Assembly (NCBI GenBank): GCA_035621215.1
Contig: CP141729.1
Span: 580,944 to 644,943 of the forward strand
Length of the DNA stretch: 64,000 bases
From: Oscillospiraceae bacterium MB08-C2-2
Lineage (GTDB): Bacteria; Bacillota; Clostridia; Oscillospirales; Ruminococcaceae
Reading direction: 5' to 3'
Both the position numbers and the translations under genes were made by a program. Shown here one piece after another: positions 42,849 through 53,146 of the stretch (its first letter is position 1; every line of letters starts with the position of its first letter). Under the pieces are notes generated by a model. That model was not told the DNA's origin, did not search any database, and saw nothing but the letters and a program-made list of their open reading frames with translations.

Positions 42849-44207
42849 ATGGAGTTTATGGGGGAATCCTTTTCCACCACCACATATGATATGGAGCTGC
42901 CCTATTCGCTGGAGGCCGAGCAATCGGTGCTGGGGGCGGTGCTGGTGGATACCTCCTGTTTGGCCGTGGTTATGGACGATGTGGGCCCGGAGAGCTTTTT
43001 CCGGGAGCAGCATAAACGTATCTTTGAAATTTATGTGCGCATGTTCACGACGGCCAGTCCCATTGATTTTATCACGGTGCTGGAACAGGTTCGGCAGGAA
43101 AATATTTTTGAAACCGAAAACGATGCGAAAATCTACCTGACCCAGCTGGTGCAGATTGTTCCATCCACTGCCAACATTGAGGCTTATGCCAAGATTGTTA
43201 AGGAAAAGCATTACATTCGCAGCTTGATTACCGCTGCACGGGATATTATTGAAAATGCCAGAGATGGCCAGGCAGATGCCCAGTCGCTGATGGATTTGGC
43301 GGAGCAGCGTATTTATGAAATACGCCAAGGGCGTGAGGCCAGTGGTCTGGAGCGCATTAACACGGTTATCGTGGGGCTTTATGATAAGCTCCAGCGTCTC
43401 AGCGGTGATGAAAAGGATAGCTATCTGGGCCTTTCCACCGGCTTTGGTGATTTGGATAGGGTGCTCACCGGTTTGAACAAATCCGATCTCGTTTTGCTGG
43501 CGGCTCGACCCGGTATGGGTAAAACCGCTTTCGCATTGAACATTGCCGCCGCTGTGGCCCGCAAGGAAAAAAAGGTGGCTGTTTTCTCGCTGGAAATGAG
43601 CAAGGAACAGCTGGTGGAGCGTATGCTTTCCAGTGAAGCCTCCATTCAGGGTTCCAAAATGCGTGTGGGCGAAATCGGCAACGACGAATGGGTGCGTCTG
43701 GCTATGGCGGCTCAAAAGCTTTCCTCACTGCCGCTGTATATTGATGATTCTGCCGGGATCACAGTGCATGAAATCAAGGCTCGGCTGCGGCGTATGAAGG
43801 ATTTGGGGCTGGTGGTTATTGACTATTTGCAGCTTATGACCAGCAGCAGTCGGAGCGATAACCGGGTACAGGTTATCTCGGAAATTACCCGCTCACTAAA
43901 GGTGATGGCCAAAGAATTGGATGTACCGGTTGTTTTGCTTTCGCAGCTTTCCCGTGGGCCGGAGGCTCGTACCGATCATCGACCTATGCTCTCGGATTTG
44001 AGAGAATCCGGCTCTATTGAGCAGGATGCTGACATTGTGCTGTTTTTGTATCGGGATGCCTACTACAACCGGGATAGCGCCGAGCAGAATGTGGCCGAGT
44101 GTATTATAGCAAAAAACCGCCATGGTGAAATGGGCATTATTCCGTTAGGCTGGGATGGCGCTCATACCAAGTTTACCGGCATGGAGCGGTTCCATCATGA
44201 ACCATAA
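42849..44207 (+). CDS. dnaB: Replicative DNA helicase DnaB
   Basis: 452 residues from ATG 42849; the TTG at 42840 is too close to AAAGGA. The N-terminal domain (LPYSLEAEQSVLGAVLVD) leads to the RecA-like core with Walker A LLAARPGMGKTAFALNIA, then FSLEMSKEQLVERML, VVIDYLQLM (Walker B) and LSDLRESGSIEQDADIVLFL. It is the hexameric helicase of the replisome. It overlaps the tilS start by 11 bases. In many Firmicutes it is named dnaC. Confidence 0.97.
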   Translation: MEFMGESFSTTTYDMELPYSLEAEQSVLGAVLVDTSCLAVVMDDVGPESFFREQHKRIFEIYVRMFTTASPIDFITVLEQVRQENIFETENDAKIYLTQLVQIVPSTANIEAYAKIVKEKHYIRSLITAARDIIENARDGQADAQSLMDLAEQRIYEIRQGREASGLERINTVIVGLYDKLQRLSGDEKDSYLGLSTGFGDLDRVLTGLNKSDLVLLAARPGMGKTAFALNIAAAVARKEKKVAVFSLEMSKEQLVERMLSSEASIQGSKMRVGEIGNDEWVRLAMAAQKLSSLPLYIDDSAGITVHEIKARLRRMKDLGLVVIDYLQLMTSSSRSDNRVQVISEITRSLKVMAKELDVPVVLLSQLSRGPEARTDHRPMLSDLRESGSIEQDADIVLFLYRDAYYNRDSAEQNVAECIIAKNRHGEMGIIPLGWDGAHTKFTGMERFHHEP

Positions 44208-45576
44208 GGCCAGGCAAACCATTGAAGAATATAATATGCTGCGGCCGGGTGACCGGGTGGTCGTGGGGGTATCGGGTGGCGCTGATTCGGTGGCGCTGCT
44301 CTGCTTTTTGGAGGGACTGGCACATAAAATGGGCCTTTCCCTTTCTGTTTGCCACATGAACCATTCCTTGCGGGGAGAAGAAAGCGATCGGGATCAAAGT
44401 TTCGTGGAAGCTCTCTGCAAAGCTAAAAATATTAGCTGTAAAGTGAAAAAGCTTAACATAGCTGAGATGGCTTTAAAATCAGGTTTATCGATTGAGGAAA
44501 GCGCCCGCCGGGAGCGGTATCTTTTTTTTGAAGAAGTAGCCCTCCCCATAGGCGCAAAAATTGCCACAGCCCACACCTTGAGCGACAGCATTGAAACCAT
44601 GCTACTCAATTTGCTCAGAGGTACCGGCTTGGCAGGGCTGTGCGGAATTCCCCCTGTGCGTGGGTCTGTTATTCGCCCCTTGATCCGCTGTTCCCGGGAG
44701 GAGATTGAAGCTTATTGCCGCCGTGAGAGACTGGATTATGTAACCGACAGCACCAATCTGGAGAATGATTATACCCGCAATCAGCTGCGTCATCAGGTAA
44801 TTCCGGTGTTTAAAGAGATGAACCCATCCTTCGAGACCGTGGCAGGGCGAGCCATTGATCTGCTTTCGGCTGATCGGGTTTTGCTGGAGGAGATGACTTC
44901 TGCCAGCCTAAACAAGATAAAGAAAGGACAGGCTTTGGAGCGGGATGGCTTTTTACAGTTGGATCGTGCGCTGCAAAAAAGGGTATTGGCTCTGTTCTTA
45001 GAAGGTGAAGGCTACTCTCGTGATAATAAGCGGATTGAGGATATGCTGAAATTTGCCCGGCAAGGCAGTGGAGGCGTTCCGCTGGCCGCTGATGCGGCCT
45101 TTTCTTGCGACAGCGAAACGCTGTATATTAAAAAAGCCCATAGATCTCAGCCGTTTTTTGAGCAGGAGGTTTTGCTGGAGAAGGTCTTTTTCGAAAAGGT
45201 TACCTATGAATGTCCCATCATTTGTGGCAAGACTGTTGTGTTAACTGTAACAGGATATGAATATTTTGAAAAAACTGCAAATTTAGAGAAAAATCAATTC
45301 AAAAATTGTCTGGATTATGATAGAATAGACGAGATTGTTAGAATCAGACAACGACAGGAGGGGGATTGCCTCAGTCTGCCTGACCGAAAGCTTACAAAAT
45401 TGGTCAGGAAGCTTTTTAACGAAGCGAAGCTTCCCATAGAGGAACGGGCCCGGCGATTGCTGCTGGCTGATTCCGGCGGTGTACTGTGGGTAGAAGGCTT
45501 TGGCACAGATCTGCGTTGTCAGGTTACAAAGGAAACCCGGCGTATTCTAAGCATTCGGGTGTTGGAGGATTTTTAA
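44197..45576 (+). CDS. tilS: tRNA(Ile)-lysidine synthetase
   Basis: 459 residues from ATG 44197, inside the dnaB end; GGAG lies 10 bases upstream. The PP-loop motif is VVVGVSGGADSVALL at about 24-38, then ATAHTLSDSIETMLLNLLRGTGLAGL. C-terminal TilS domain spans about 300-459. It converts cytidine at the wobble position of tRNA-Ile(CAU) to lysidine, needed for AUA decoding. An hpt gene abuts immediately, the usual Firmicutes order. Confidence 0.95.
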   Translation: MNHKARQTIEEYNMLRPGDRVVVGVSGGADSVALLCFLEGLAHKMGLSLSVCHMNHSLRGEESDRDQSFVEALCKAKNISCKVKKLNIAEMALKSGLSIEESARRERYLFFEEVALPIGAKIATAHTLSDSIETMLLNLLRGTGLAGLCGIPPVRGSVIRPLIRCSREEIEAYCRRERLDYVTDSTNLENDYTRNQLRHQVIPVFKEMNPSFETVAGRAIDLLSADRVLLEEMTSASLNKIKKGQALERDGFLQLDRALQKRVLALFLEGEGYSRDNKRIEDMLKFARQGSGGVPLAADAAFSCDSETLYIKKAHRSQPFFEQEVLLEKVFFEKVTYECPIICGKTVVLTVTGYEYFEKTANLEKNQFKNCLDYDRIDEIVRIRQRQEGDCLSLPDRKLTKLVRKLFNEAKLPIEERARRLLLADSGGVLWVEGFGTDLRCQVTKETRRILSIRVLEDF

Positions 45577-46116
45577 ATGGATAATGATATACTCAAGGTA
45601 TCGATCAGCGAAGAGGAACTTGCCGCCAAGGTGCAGGAAATGGGCAAACGCATCAGTGAAGATTACAAGGATAAAAATTTAATGCTGGTCAGTGTGCTCA
45701 AAGGTTCGGTTGTTTTTATGGCGGATTTGATGCGTGCGATTCGTGTTCCCGCCCGATTGGATTTTATGTCGGTTTCCAGCTACGGAGGCGGTGTAAAAAC
45801 CACCGGCGTGGTTAAGATAATTAAAGATTTGGATATTTCGATTTCCGGCTATGATCTTTTGATTGTAGAGGATATTTTGGATAGTGGTCTGACACTGAGT
45901 TACCTCAAGGAGCTGCTGGAGCAGCGTGGCCCCAAAAGTGTGCGCATTGCCACTCTGTTGGATAAGCCCAGCCGCCGGCAGGCAAATGTGGCCGCTGATT
46001 ATTGCGGTTTTGAGGTGCCGGATGAATTCTTGGTTGGATATGGGCTGGATTACGACGAAAAATACCGCAATTTGCCTTATGTCGGCATATTGAAGCCGGA
46101 GGTTTATACCCACTGA
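45577..46116 (+). CDS. hpt: Hypoxanthine phosphoribosyltransferase
   Basis: 179 residues. The PRPP-binding motif is DLLIVEDILDSGLTLSYL. Other signatures are LMLVSVLKGSVVFMADLMR and MSVSSYGGG in the N-terminal half. It salvages hypoxanthine and guanine to nucleotides. It begins at the base after the tilS stop and precedes ftsH by 73 bases, matching the tilS-hpt-ftsH block known from other Firmicutes. Confidence 0.96.
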   Translation: MDNDILKVSISEEELAAKVQEMGKRISEDYKDKNLMLVSVLKGSVVFMADLMRAIRVPARLDFMSVSSYGGGVKTTGVVKIIKDLDISISGYDLLIVEDILDSGLTLSYLKELLEQRGPKSVRIATLLDKPSRRQANVAADYCGFEVPDEFLVGYGLDYDEKYRNLPYVGILKPEVYTH

Positions 46117-46189
46117 GTGTCTACAAAACAATCCGGTTTTTCTCAAGTGACAGACATAATTATATAAATTCTGACAGGAGTGAGGATGT

Positions 46190-48160
46190 TTGCAGAAAAG
46201 ACCAAAGGGCTTAGGTATCTACGTTGCGATTCTGGCCATACTGATGATTTTCGCAACAATGGTATTTACCCTGAATCCAGAGCCCCAGACGATAAAATAC
46301 ACTGAAATAGTAGGGTATTTTCAGCAAAACAAAGTAGAGGAATATAGCTTCGACTTTGAAACGGGGCAGCTTACCATCTTAAAAATGGAAGGCATGGAAA
46401 ACCCCATTACCTATAAAGTACCGAATATCGGCCTTTTCATTCAGGATGTTCAGGACTATATTCTGGAGTATAATCTGGCGCATCCCGATGCTCAGATTGT
46501 AGGCGATTATAAAGGTGCCCGAGAAATGCCTTGGTGGGTTACTTTCCTCCCATCTTTGCTTCTTGTTGGTCTAATGGTTGTATTCTGGGTTTTGATGATG
46601 CGGCAATCCCGGGGAACCGGGGGCAATGTAACCGGCTTTGGCAAAGCAAAGGCAAAATCCGCTCAGGATGGCCGCAAGGTCACCTTTGACGATGTAGCCG
46701 GTGCCGATGAAGAGAAAAACGAGCTGGTCGAGATCGTTGAGTTCCTCAAAAACCCTTCCAAGTTCAATAAGCTGGGTGCCCGTATTCCCAAGGGCGTTTT
46801 GCTCATGGGCCCTCCGGGAACCGGTAAAACCCTGCTTGCCCGTGCTGTAGCCGGGGAGGCAGAGGTGCAGTTCTTCTCCATTTCCGGTTCGGATTTTGTG
46901 GAGATGTTTGTGGGTGTCGGTGCCAGCCGTGTCCGTGATCTATTTGATCAGGCTAAGAAGAATGCTCCCAGCGTTATTTTCATCGATGAGATTGATGCGG
47001 TGGGCCGTCAGAGAGGCGCAGGCCTTGGCGGCGGTCACGATGAAAGAGAGCAGACGCTGAATCAGCTGCTTGTTGAAATGGATGGTTTCTCGGCCAATAC
47101 CGGCGTTATCGTCATTGCCGCCACCAACCGGCGTGATATTTTGGATCCGGCACTGCTTCGTCCGGGCCGTTTTGACCGCCAGATTATGGTTGGCTACCCG
47201 GATATCAAGGGACGCGAGGAAATTCTCAAGGTTCATTCCCGCAGCAAGCCCATGGCTCCTGATGTGGATATGAAGGTCATTGCCGGAACCACAGCCGGAT
47301 TTACCGGTGCGGATCTGGAAAATGTGCTCAACGAAGCCGCTTTGTTGGCTGCTCGTCGAAATCTGCACGCCATCACTATGAAGGAAGTGCAGGAATCCAT
47401 GATCAAGGTGGTTGCGGGGCCGGAGAAACGCTCTCATGTAGTCACCGAAAAGGATAAGCGTCTTACGGCTTATCATGAGGCCGGTCATGCTGTTGTTACC
47501 TATTATTGCAAAACGCAGGACCCTGTGCACCAGGTTTCCATTATTCCCCGTGGTATGGCAGGCGGATACACCATGTCTTTGCCCTCTGAGGATCGCAATT
47601 ATGTGACCAAGAGCCATATGTTCGAGGATATTGTGGTGCTTATGGGCGGCCGTGTAGCAGAAAAGCTGGTTTTGGACGATATTTCCACCGGCGCCTCCAA
47701 CGATCTGGAGCGTGCCACCAAGACAGCCCGCAACATGGTTACACGGTATGGTTTCAGCGATAAGATTGGGCCGATTGTTTATGGCAGCGATCACAACGAA
47801 GTATTCTTGGGCCGGGATTATAACTCTTCCCGCATGTTTTCCGAGACCATTGCCTCTGAAATTGATTCCGAAATTCGTGAGGTTGTGGATTCCGCCTTTG
47901 AGATGGCTGTTGAACTGCTTCGTGAGCATATGGATCAGCTTGATAAGGTGGCCAAGTATCTCTTTAAGCATGAAAAAATTGAAGGCAAGGAGTTTGCCCT
48001 CCTTATGGAAGGCAAGCTGGAACAGGAAGACGAAGGTTCCTCTGCCTTTGAAAGTGGGGAAAAGGGTGCTCGGCTGGATATTGAAATTGGATCACAGGAG
48101 ACCCCAAGTTCCTTGGAATCCAAACCCGAGGATGAGGATAAAGGCTCTATATTTGATTAA
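46190..48160 (+). CDS. ftsH: ATP-dependent zinc metalloprotease FtsH
   Basis: 656 residues, TTG start at 46190 with AGGAGTGAGG upstream. Membrane helices lie at about 9-27 and 103-125, with an extracytoplasmic loop between. The AAA domain begins DVAGADEEK, with Walker [11 protein letters not shown], Walker [12 protein letters not shown] and SRH. The protease motif HEAGH lies near 425. The C-terminal tail is Glu/Ser/Asp-rich. It degrades membrane and regulatory proteins. Confidence 0.97.
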   Translation: MQKRPKGLGIYVAILAILMIFATMVFTLNPEPQTIKYTEIVGYFQQNKVEEYSFDFETGQLTILKMEGMENPITYKVPNIGLFIQDVQDYILEYNLAHPDAQIVGDYKGAREMPWWVTFLPSLLLVGLMVVFWVLMMRQSRGTGGNVTGFGKAKAKSAQDGRKVTFDDVAGADEEKNELVEIVEFLKNPSKFNKLGARIPKGVLLMGPPGTGKTLLARAVAGEAEVQFFSISGSDFVEMFVGVGASRVRDLFDQAKKNAPSVIFIDEIDAVGRQRGAGLGGGHDEREQTLNQLLVEMDGFSANTGVIVIAATNRRDILDPALLRPGRFDRQIMVGYPDIKGREEILKVHSRSKPMAPDVDMKVIAGTTAGFTGADLENVLNEAALLAARRNLHAITMKEVQESMIKVVAGPEKRSHVVTEKDKRLTAYHEAGHAVVTYYCKTQDPVHQVSIIPRGMAGGYTMSLPSEDRNYVTKSHMFEDIVVLMGGRVAEKLVLDDISTGASNDLERATKTARNMVTRYGFSDKIGPIVYGSDHNEVFLGRDYNSSRMFSETIASEIDSEIREVVDSAFEMAVELLREHMDQLDKVAKYLFKHEKIEGKEFALLMEGKLEQEDEGSSAFESGEKGARLDIEIGSQETPSSLESKPEDEDKGSIFD

Positions 48161-48185
48161 ATTGCCGCTTATTTCGTGGTAAGAT

Positions 48186-48220
48186 AAAACGGTGGAGACA
48201 AGATGTCTCCACCGTTTTTT
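48186..48220. terminator. Terminator of ftsH
   Basis: AAAACGGTGGAGACA pairs perfectly (15 bp) with TGTCTCCACCGTTTT around AGA, then TT. It works in both directions and may also end the leftward UroD gene. Confidence 0.9.
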
Positions 48221-48289
48221 GCAGTTTAAAGGGAACAGCCCCCATATCGGAGGGTGTTCCTTTTGAGTTGTGTAGCTTGATATATTTGA

Positions 48290-49273
48290 TTAGCTGTGAG
48301 CGCGCTCATGGCTTTTTTGTGCTTCGGCCGCTGCCACAACCTGTCGAATCTTGGCATAGGGTATTTCGGTGGGGAGCGTGCAGTCTGCTCCTAAAATATA
48401 GGGGCGGCCTTCCATGGTATCCAGCAGCTCATTGGTAGCAGAGGCGATTTCCTCATCTGTGCCATCCACCAGAATACCGCTGCGGTCATCAAATCCGCCC
48501 AGAACAATGCTATTGGGGAATATCTTTTGGCTGCCTTCCAAAAGGCCGATTTTGTTTTCATGCACCGCCCAGTTTACAATGGGTGCATTGTAATCGGCGT
48601 ATCGTGAAAGCTGTGTATTGGCTTTGCAGATATGTAGGATGTTCAGTTTGGATTTGCTGGCTGCATGGTTTAGAATCTTCTTTTCCAGTGGGGCAATGTA
48701 TTGGGCAAATTCTTCATCGGTGAATAAATGAGCCTCTCCGCCTAAGTCAGCATAATAGATGCCGTCTGCCCCGGAGGCGGTGGAACAGTCAATCAGTTCA
48801 ATCAGGCTTTCGGCTACTTCGTTCATCATTTTTACAACAGGGGCGGGGTTCTCACGCAGCATAACCACCAATCCATAGGCATATTCGCCATAACGATTGG
48901 CGTGCCCCATGCTGTGGTGCGTGGATGCAACCAAACCATGCACGGTAGCCACTACAGCCACATTCTTGGCTGTGGCATCCACCACTCTTTTGGTGATTTC
49001 CATTTGATCCTGAAAGAGCTTATCCTTGCGGGTAAACCCTCTGAATTTCGGCAAATCCTCAGTGGAATAAAGGCGCCCGCCTTCTGTATAAAAGAGGTTC
49101 TCATTCATTATTTTGAGAATGTCTGTATCGGTTTGATTGATGTAATCCAGATGAGCTTGTGTCGCGGCGTCGCTGTGGTGCATATTCTTGGGAAAATGCA
49201 GCCAAAATCCGGCGGGAACCCGGTCTGTTGGCTTGCCGTCAAGAAGGTTGAATACACGTTCTCTTTTGTTCAT
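48290..49273 (-). CDS. Uroporphyrinogen decarboxylase (UroD/methyltransferase) family protein
   Basis: 327 residues with the UroD-like TIM-barrel layout. Starts MNKRERVFNLLDGKPTDRVP, the family entry motif. GADGIYYADLGGEAHLFTDEEF near 163-184, and LNILHICKANTQL near 210, are further matches. This family includes true UroD, coenzyme M or methylcobalamin methyltransferases, and many unknowns; no heme gene is near, so heme synthesis is doubtful. AAAGGAG precedes the ATG. It follows a GntR/FCD regulator on the same strand and may be regulated by it. Confidence 0.8.
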   Translation of the reverse strand: MNKRERVFNLLDGKPTDRVPAGFWLHFPKNMHHSDAATQAHLDYINQTDTDILKIMNENLFYTEGGRLYSTEDLPKFRGFTRKDKLFQDQMEITKRVVDATAKNVAVVATVHGLVASTHHSMGHANRYGEYAYGLVVMLRENPAPVVKMMNEVAESLIELIDCSTASGADGIYYADLGGEAHLFTDEEFAQYIAPLEKKILNHAASKSKLNILHICKANTQLSRYADYNAPIVNWAVHENKIGLLEGSQKIFPNSIVLGGFDDRSGILVDGTDEEIASATNELLDTMEGRPYILGADCTLPTEIPYAKIRQVVAAAEAQKSHERAHS

Positions 49274-49399
49274 GGCAGGGCACTCCTTTTAACTGAATAT
49301 TTGGTGGGTCTTTGTCGGTTGAATATACACTCATATAGCTTCAAAACCTTGGCGCAATTTTAAAGCTATGACACGCACTGCATGTATGCGCAGCGAGGC

Positions 49400-50083
49400 T
49401 CATTCCATCATCATGTTTGTGGAAAGAAGCTGCTGTTCCATAAAGAGAATATCTTGGCGCAAGGCTTCGTGGGCTCTGAATATGTCATGATGCTCGAGGG
49501 CATCCACAATCAGATCATGGCGATGCTCCCTGAGAACGTTGGATTGTGTCATGGGAGCGCTGTCCAGTGTGAAAAGCTGTGCATAGGCCCGGGTGCAGGT
49601 GGAAAGAGCCTGCTCAAGGGTGCGATTGACCTGCATATTTCCCGCATAATAGTTCAATTTTAAATGAAAGGTTACGTTGGCATTCCAGCAAGCCCAAACG
49701 GTGCGTCGGTCCATTCCAACTCTGCGAGCCGCATTTAACTCTCGAAGCTCATTCATAATATCCACATCCAGCTTCTTCATGATGGAAGGCAATGAACTCA
49801 GCTCAAGGAAAAGCCTCATTTCCGTTATATCTCGGATGTTTTTGCCGCTGATTTCCACAACTCGGTAACCACTTCGGGGGATGCTGACCAACACATTTTC
49901 ATGGCAAAGCTGCACAAGGGCCTCTCTTACGGGCGCCTTGCTTACTGCAAATTCTTCAATCATTTGTTTTTCGGTAAGAAGTGTGTTGGTGGTGAGCCTG
50001 CCGGAGCAAATCATTTTAATGATTTCTTTGTAAACATACTCTTTCAGGGAGAGTACTGAATTCGATTTGATAATAAACACCAT
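49400..50083 (-). CDS. GntR family regulator with FCD domain (FadR subfamily)
   Basis: 227 residues. The N-terminal winged helix covers about 10-75 (LLTEKQMIEEFAVSKAPVRE and a GYRVV wing). A helical FCD ligand domain covers about 85-220, with EMRLFLELSSLP and a histidine-rich end (LREHRHDLIVDALEHHD). FCD domains bind acidic ligands through metal-held histidines. It lies upstream of the UroD gene and diverges, across about 760 bases, from the Liv-type transporter. It probably regulates one or both. Confidence 0.9.
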   Translation of the reverse strand: MVFIIKSNSVLSLKEYVYKEIIKMICSGRLTTNTLLTEKQMIEEFAVSKAPVREALVQLCHENVLVSIPRSGYRVVEISGKNIRDITEMRLFLELSSLPSIMKKLDVDIMNELRELNAARRVGMDRRTVWACWNANVTFHLKLNYYAGNMQVNRTLEQALSTCTRAYAQLFTLDSAPMTQSNVLREHRHDLIVDALEHHDIFRAHEALRQDILFMEQQLLSTNMMME

Positions 50084-50548
50084 CTCCCTTGATAATATTT
50101 TGATATCTTTTTAGAAAAATCTTTCTGCTCATGGCATGGGCTAAATAATAACAGTAGAAAGAAATCGGCATTTTTATTAGAAGGAGGTTTTGTTAATCAT
50201 ATCATCTCTGATAATATTAGTCAATCATACATTGAGTTTTTATATTCGTTTAATAGCATAAAAAATAATAAATATATGATTGTTTATGGATATATATTCC
50301 TATATTAACAATTAATTAACTTATATTTAAAATTTTATTCATATTTTTAATATAAGTTGGTATTATTACAAACACATAAATATATTTAAAAATTCTGACC
50401 TTGCTTATCATAAGATTAGCAAAAAAAGGCGTAAAAACAAGTATTAAGATAGTAACGAAAACAATACGAGATTACTTATAGAGGCTTTTGTATAGATATA
50501 TTCGGTAGATAATTGCAGTGGATTTGGCTTTATCTTGCAAATTTTTGC
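50084..50548. other. A/T-rich intergenic control region, no gene
   Basis: This stretch, very rich in A and T, contains GntR-type AT tracts but no dyad I can assign. No open reading frame of note. It separates the divergent GntR and Liv units. Confidence 0.45.
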
Positions 50549-50577
50549 TTGACAATAAAAAAACATTGTTTTATACT
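50549..50577 (+). promoter_or_regulatory. Consensus promoter of the Liv-type transporter operon
   Basis: TTGACA at 50549-50554, a 17-base spacer, and TATACT at 50572-50577. The start point would be near 50584, just before the terminator hairpin at 50595. Confidence 0.8.
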
Positions 50578-50594
50578 CTGACCCATAGCAAAGC

Positions 50595-50635
50595 AAAGGC
50601 GCTGGGGAAGGGTATCCCACAGCGCCTTCTTTTTT
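50595..50635 (+). terminator. Early terminator (attenuator) in the Liv operon leader
   Basis: AAAGGCGCTG pairs with CAGCGCCTT across a loop containing GGG/CCC, followed by CTTTTTT. It lies only about 11 bases after the predicted start point, so the promoter would make a 50-base RNA unless read through. 50636-50844 shows no other gene. Confidence 0.75.
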
Positions 50636-50844
50636 ACCATAATTTATTCAAAAAATTCATATAAATACAAATATGATCAGTAATAATCTGTAATCTTTGT
50701 TTTGGTGCATTTGGATAGATTCTGTCAGTTGTAAAGCACCATTTTGCAGCTGCGAGAATAAATGAGGGTCTTCTGTCGGTTGGTTTTAGGCGGCCAAGGT
50801 GGATCTTAACACCCAATTTAATTGTCAAATGGAGGAGAAGTTTC

Positions 50845-52077
50845 ATGAGGAAAAGAACAGTCAAAGCTTTATTATGCATGATTCTGGTTTTGTCAATGGT
50901 TTTTGTTGGCTGCGGGCAAGCGGCACCGGCAGCTTCGTCCGAGGCAGGCACGCAGGCAGCACCAGCCGGTGATGGTGCTTCAGCCGAATCATCGGCACAG
51001 GGGGCACCGGGCGGCAAGGTCAAGGTAGCTTTGGTTGGCCCCATGACAGGTGATTCTGCACAGTATGGCCAGCAGTTCCAGCGTGGTGTGGAAGTTTTTA
51101 TTGAGGAATACAACAGCAAGGGCGGCTACAATGGCTCTCCCATTGCACTGACTGTATTCGATGATAAAAACGATGCGAAAGAAGCTGTCAACATCGGCAA
51201 CAAAATTGTATCCGAGGGCGATTATTTTGCAGTCATCGGCCCCTTCTCCTCCACTTGCGCTTTGGCAATGGCTGAGGTTCTGGATGAAGAAAAAGTTTTG
51301 ACCATTTCTCCCAGCGTTTCGCACCCCGACTATGTAACCAATTTTGATTATACCTTCCGGCTTTCTCACGTTAATACCATTGAGGGTGCTTTTGTAGCCA
51401 AATACTGTGCTCAAAAATGGGGTTCTCAAAAAATGGCGGCCATTTATTCGCAGAATGACTGGGGCATGACTTTGGATGAAGCCTTTTTGGAAGGCTGCAA
51501 AGAACAAAATCTGGAGGTTGTTGCCAACGAGCCCTTTATTCTTGGTCAAACCAAGGATTTTTCTCCTATCATCACCAAAATTAAACAGGCCGGAGCCGAT
51601 ACCGTGTTCCTGATGTGCCAGTATGCCGAAGCCGGCCAGCTCCTCCAGCAGATCAGAGGCATGGGGCTTAATGATATCAAAATCTTTGTATCCTCCTCCG
51701 CTTATAAGGGTGAAACTCTTGAACTGGCTGGGGAAGCAGCCGAAGGCGCTTTGTGGTGCTCCACCTTTATGGTTGATAATCCCGATCCTCTGCTTCAGGC
51801 ATTCCGCAAAACCGTAAAAGAAAAATACGATGCGGAAGTCGACAATATGATCGTCCGTGCTTATGACTGCATGATGGTCGCTTTTACCGCACTGGATAAA
51901 TCCCAGAAAATGGATTCTGATTCCATCAAAAACGAGATTATGGATATTCGGGAATTTACCGGTGTCAGCGGTACCTTTAAGTTTTTTGACGACCGCAACG
52001 TTGATCGGCGATTCTACATTACCGGCCCTGACGGAAACGGCTCCTACAAATTCCTGGAAGATCCTGAACTGAAATAA
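50845..52077 (+). CDS. Liv-type ABC transporter substrate-binding lipoprotein
   Basis: 410 residues. Lipoprotein signal ends at VFVGC with C23, preceded by a charged N-terminus and a hydrophobic stretch. The mature part is a periplasmic-binding protein type 1 (LivJ/LivK family): VKVALVGPMTGDSAQYGQQF, DDKNDAKEAVNI, VIGPFSSTCALAMA, and repeated lobes. It delivers its ligand to LivH/LivM. True substrate is unproven: branched-chain amino acids, amides or a small acid are all possible. GGAGGAGAAG precedes the ATG. Confidence 0.92.
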   Translation: MRKRTVKALLCMILVLSMVFVGCGQAAPAASSEAGTQAAPAGDGASAESSAQGAPGGKVKVALVGPMTGDSAQYGQQFQRGVEVFIEEYNSKGGYNGSPIALTVFDDKNDAKEAVNIGNKIVSEGDYFAVIGPFSSTCALAMAEVLDEEKVLTISPSVSHPDYVTNFDYTFRLSHVNTIEGAFVAKYCAQKWGSQKMAAIYSQNDWGMTLDEAFLEGCKEQNLEVVANEPFILGQTKDFSPIITKIKQAGADTVFLMCQYAEAGQLLQQIRGMGLNDIKIFVSSSAYKGETLELAGEAAEGALWCSTFMVDNPDPLLQAFRKTVKEKYDAEVDNMIVRAYDCMMVAFTALDKSQKMDSDSIKNEIMDIREFTGVSGTFKFFDDRNVDRRFYITGPDGNGSYKFLEDPELK

Positions 52078-52255
52078 AACCAAAGCATTCAGGCTGTGGG
52101 GATGTCCGGGCCGACTTTCTATATGGGCGGCCCGGATGCTTATTATCTGGTACTGATAGCTAAAATATGTATGGTTTTGGGTTGATCGACAGGATAAAAG
52201 ACTTAAATAGCCAGAAGTCAGATTGGCATTTCAAGAAACAGGAAAGAGGTGCGGC

Positions 52256-53131
52256 GTGTTTCTACAACAGGTAATCAACGGGTTGACTATCGGCAGCTCG
52301 TATGCACTGGTAGCGGTGGGTTTTTCCATGGTTTTCGGTGTTTTGGAGCTGACAAACTTTGCTCACAGCTCGGTATTTATGCTGGGTGCATATATTGCGG
52401 CGGCAGTGCTGGCCAACCATTTCGGAATTTGGATGGCAGTGGCGGGTTCCATTGCTCTTTGCGGGATATTTGGTATTTTAATTGACCGAATGGCCCTGAT
52501 GCCTATGCGTAAAAGGGGAGCCTCCCGGGTATCCTACTTGATTTGCACCATCGGGCTTTCCACCTTTTTGCAGAATCTGATCCAGATGATTTTTGGAGCC
52601 GAGGCAAGGCCTTTTCCTAAGGTTTTTATACAGGGCCAGCTTGAATTCGGCAATGCAATGATTACATATCTGCAAATTTTTGTTATTTGCATCACGTTGG
52701 CTCTCATGCTTATCACGTGGTTTTTGGTCAACTACACCTCCATGGGCGCAGCGATGCGGGCAGTTGCCCAGAATGCCACAGCGGCTCGCCTAATGGGCAT
52801 TAATGTGGATACAACCATTACCTTTACCTTCTTTCTGGGCAGTGCGCTGGCGGCAGTGGCCGGTATTATGGTGGGCATGTATTACCGCAGCGTTGATCTG
52901 ACTCTTGGGTTTACTGTTGGGATGAAAACCTTTGCCTCCGCAGTATTGGGCGGGATCGGAATTTTGCCCGGTGCGGTTCTGGGGGGATTCTCCATCGGTG
53001 TTCTGGAATCTCTGTTCGCCGGCTATATCAGTTCCGGATTTAAAGATGCAGTTGCTTTTATCGTTCTCATTGGCGTTCTTCTTATCAAGCCTGCTGGGCT
53101 GTTGGGTAAGAAGCATGTCAGCAAGGTTTAA
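52256..53131 (+). CDS. livH: Liv-type ABC transporter permease (LivH)
   Basis: 291 residues from GTG 52256, preceded by AAAGAGGTG. The TTG at 52223 is less likely. Eight or so membrane helices. It starts LQQVINGLTIGSSYALVAVG, and has the family motif MRAVAQNATAARLMGINVD and SAVLGGIGILPGAVLGGFSIG at the C-terminal half. It forms the channel with LivM. Confidence 0.95.
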   Translation: MFLQQVINGLTIGSSYALVAVGFSMVFGVLELTNFAHSSVFMLGAYIAAAVLANHFGIWMAVAGSIALCGIFGILIDRMALMPMRKRGASRVSYLICTIGLSTFLQNLIQMIFGAEARPFPKVFIQGQLEFGNAMITYLQIFVICITLALMLITWFLVNYTSMGAAMRAVAQNATAARLMGINVDTTITFTFFLGSALAAVAGIMVGMYYRSVDLTLGFTVGMKTFASAVLGGIGILPGAVLGGFSIGVLESLFAGYISSGFKDAVAFIVLIGVLLIKPAGLLGKKHVSKV

Positions 53132-53146
53132 GGGGGTGCTCATGGT

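Noticed and set aside
46940-47971. Long leftward frame opposite ftsH
   Set aside because: Shadow of the conserved FtsH coding sequence, no ribosome site.
50989-52083. Long leftward frame opposite the Liv-type lipoprotein gene
   Set aside because: Shadow of the coding strand; the lipoprotein gene is clear.
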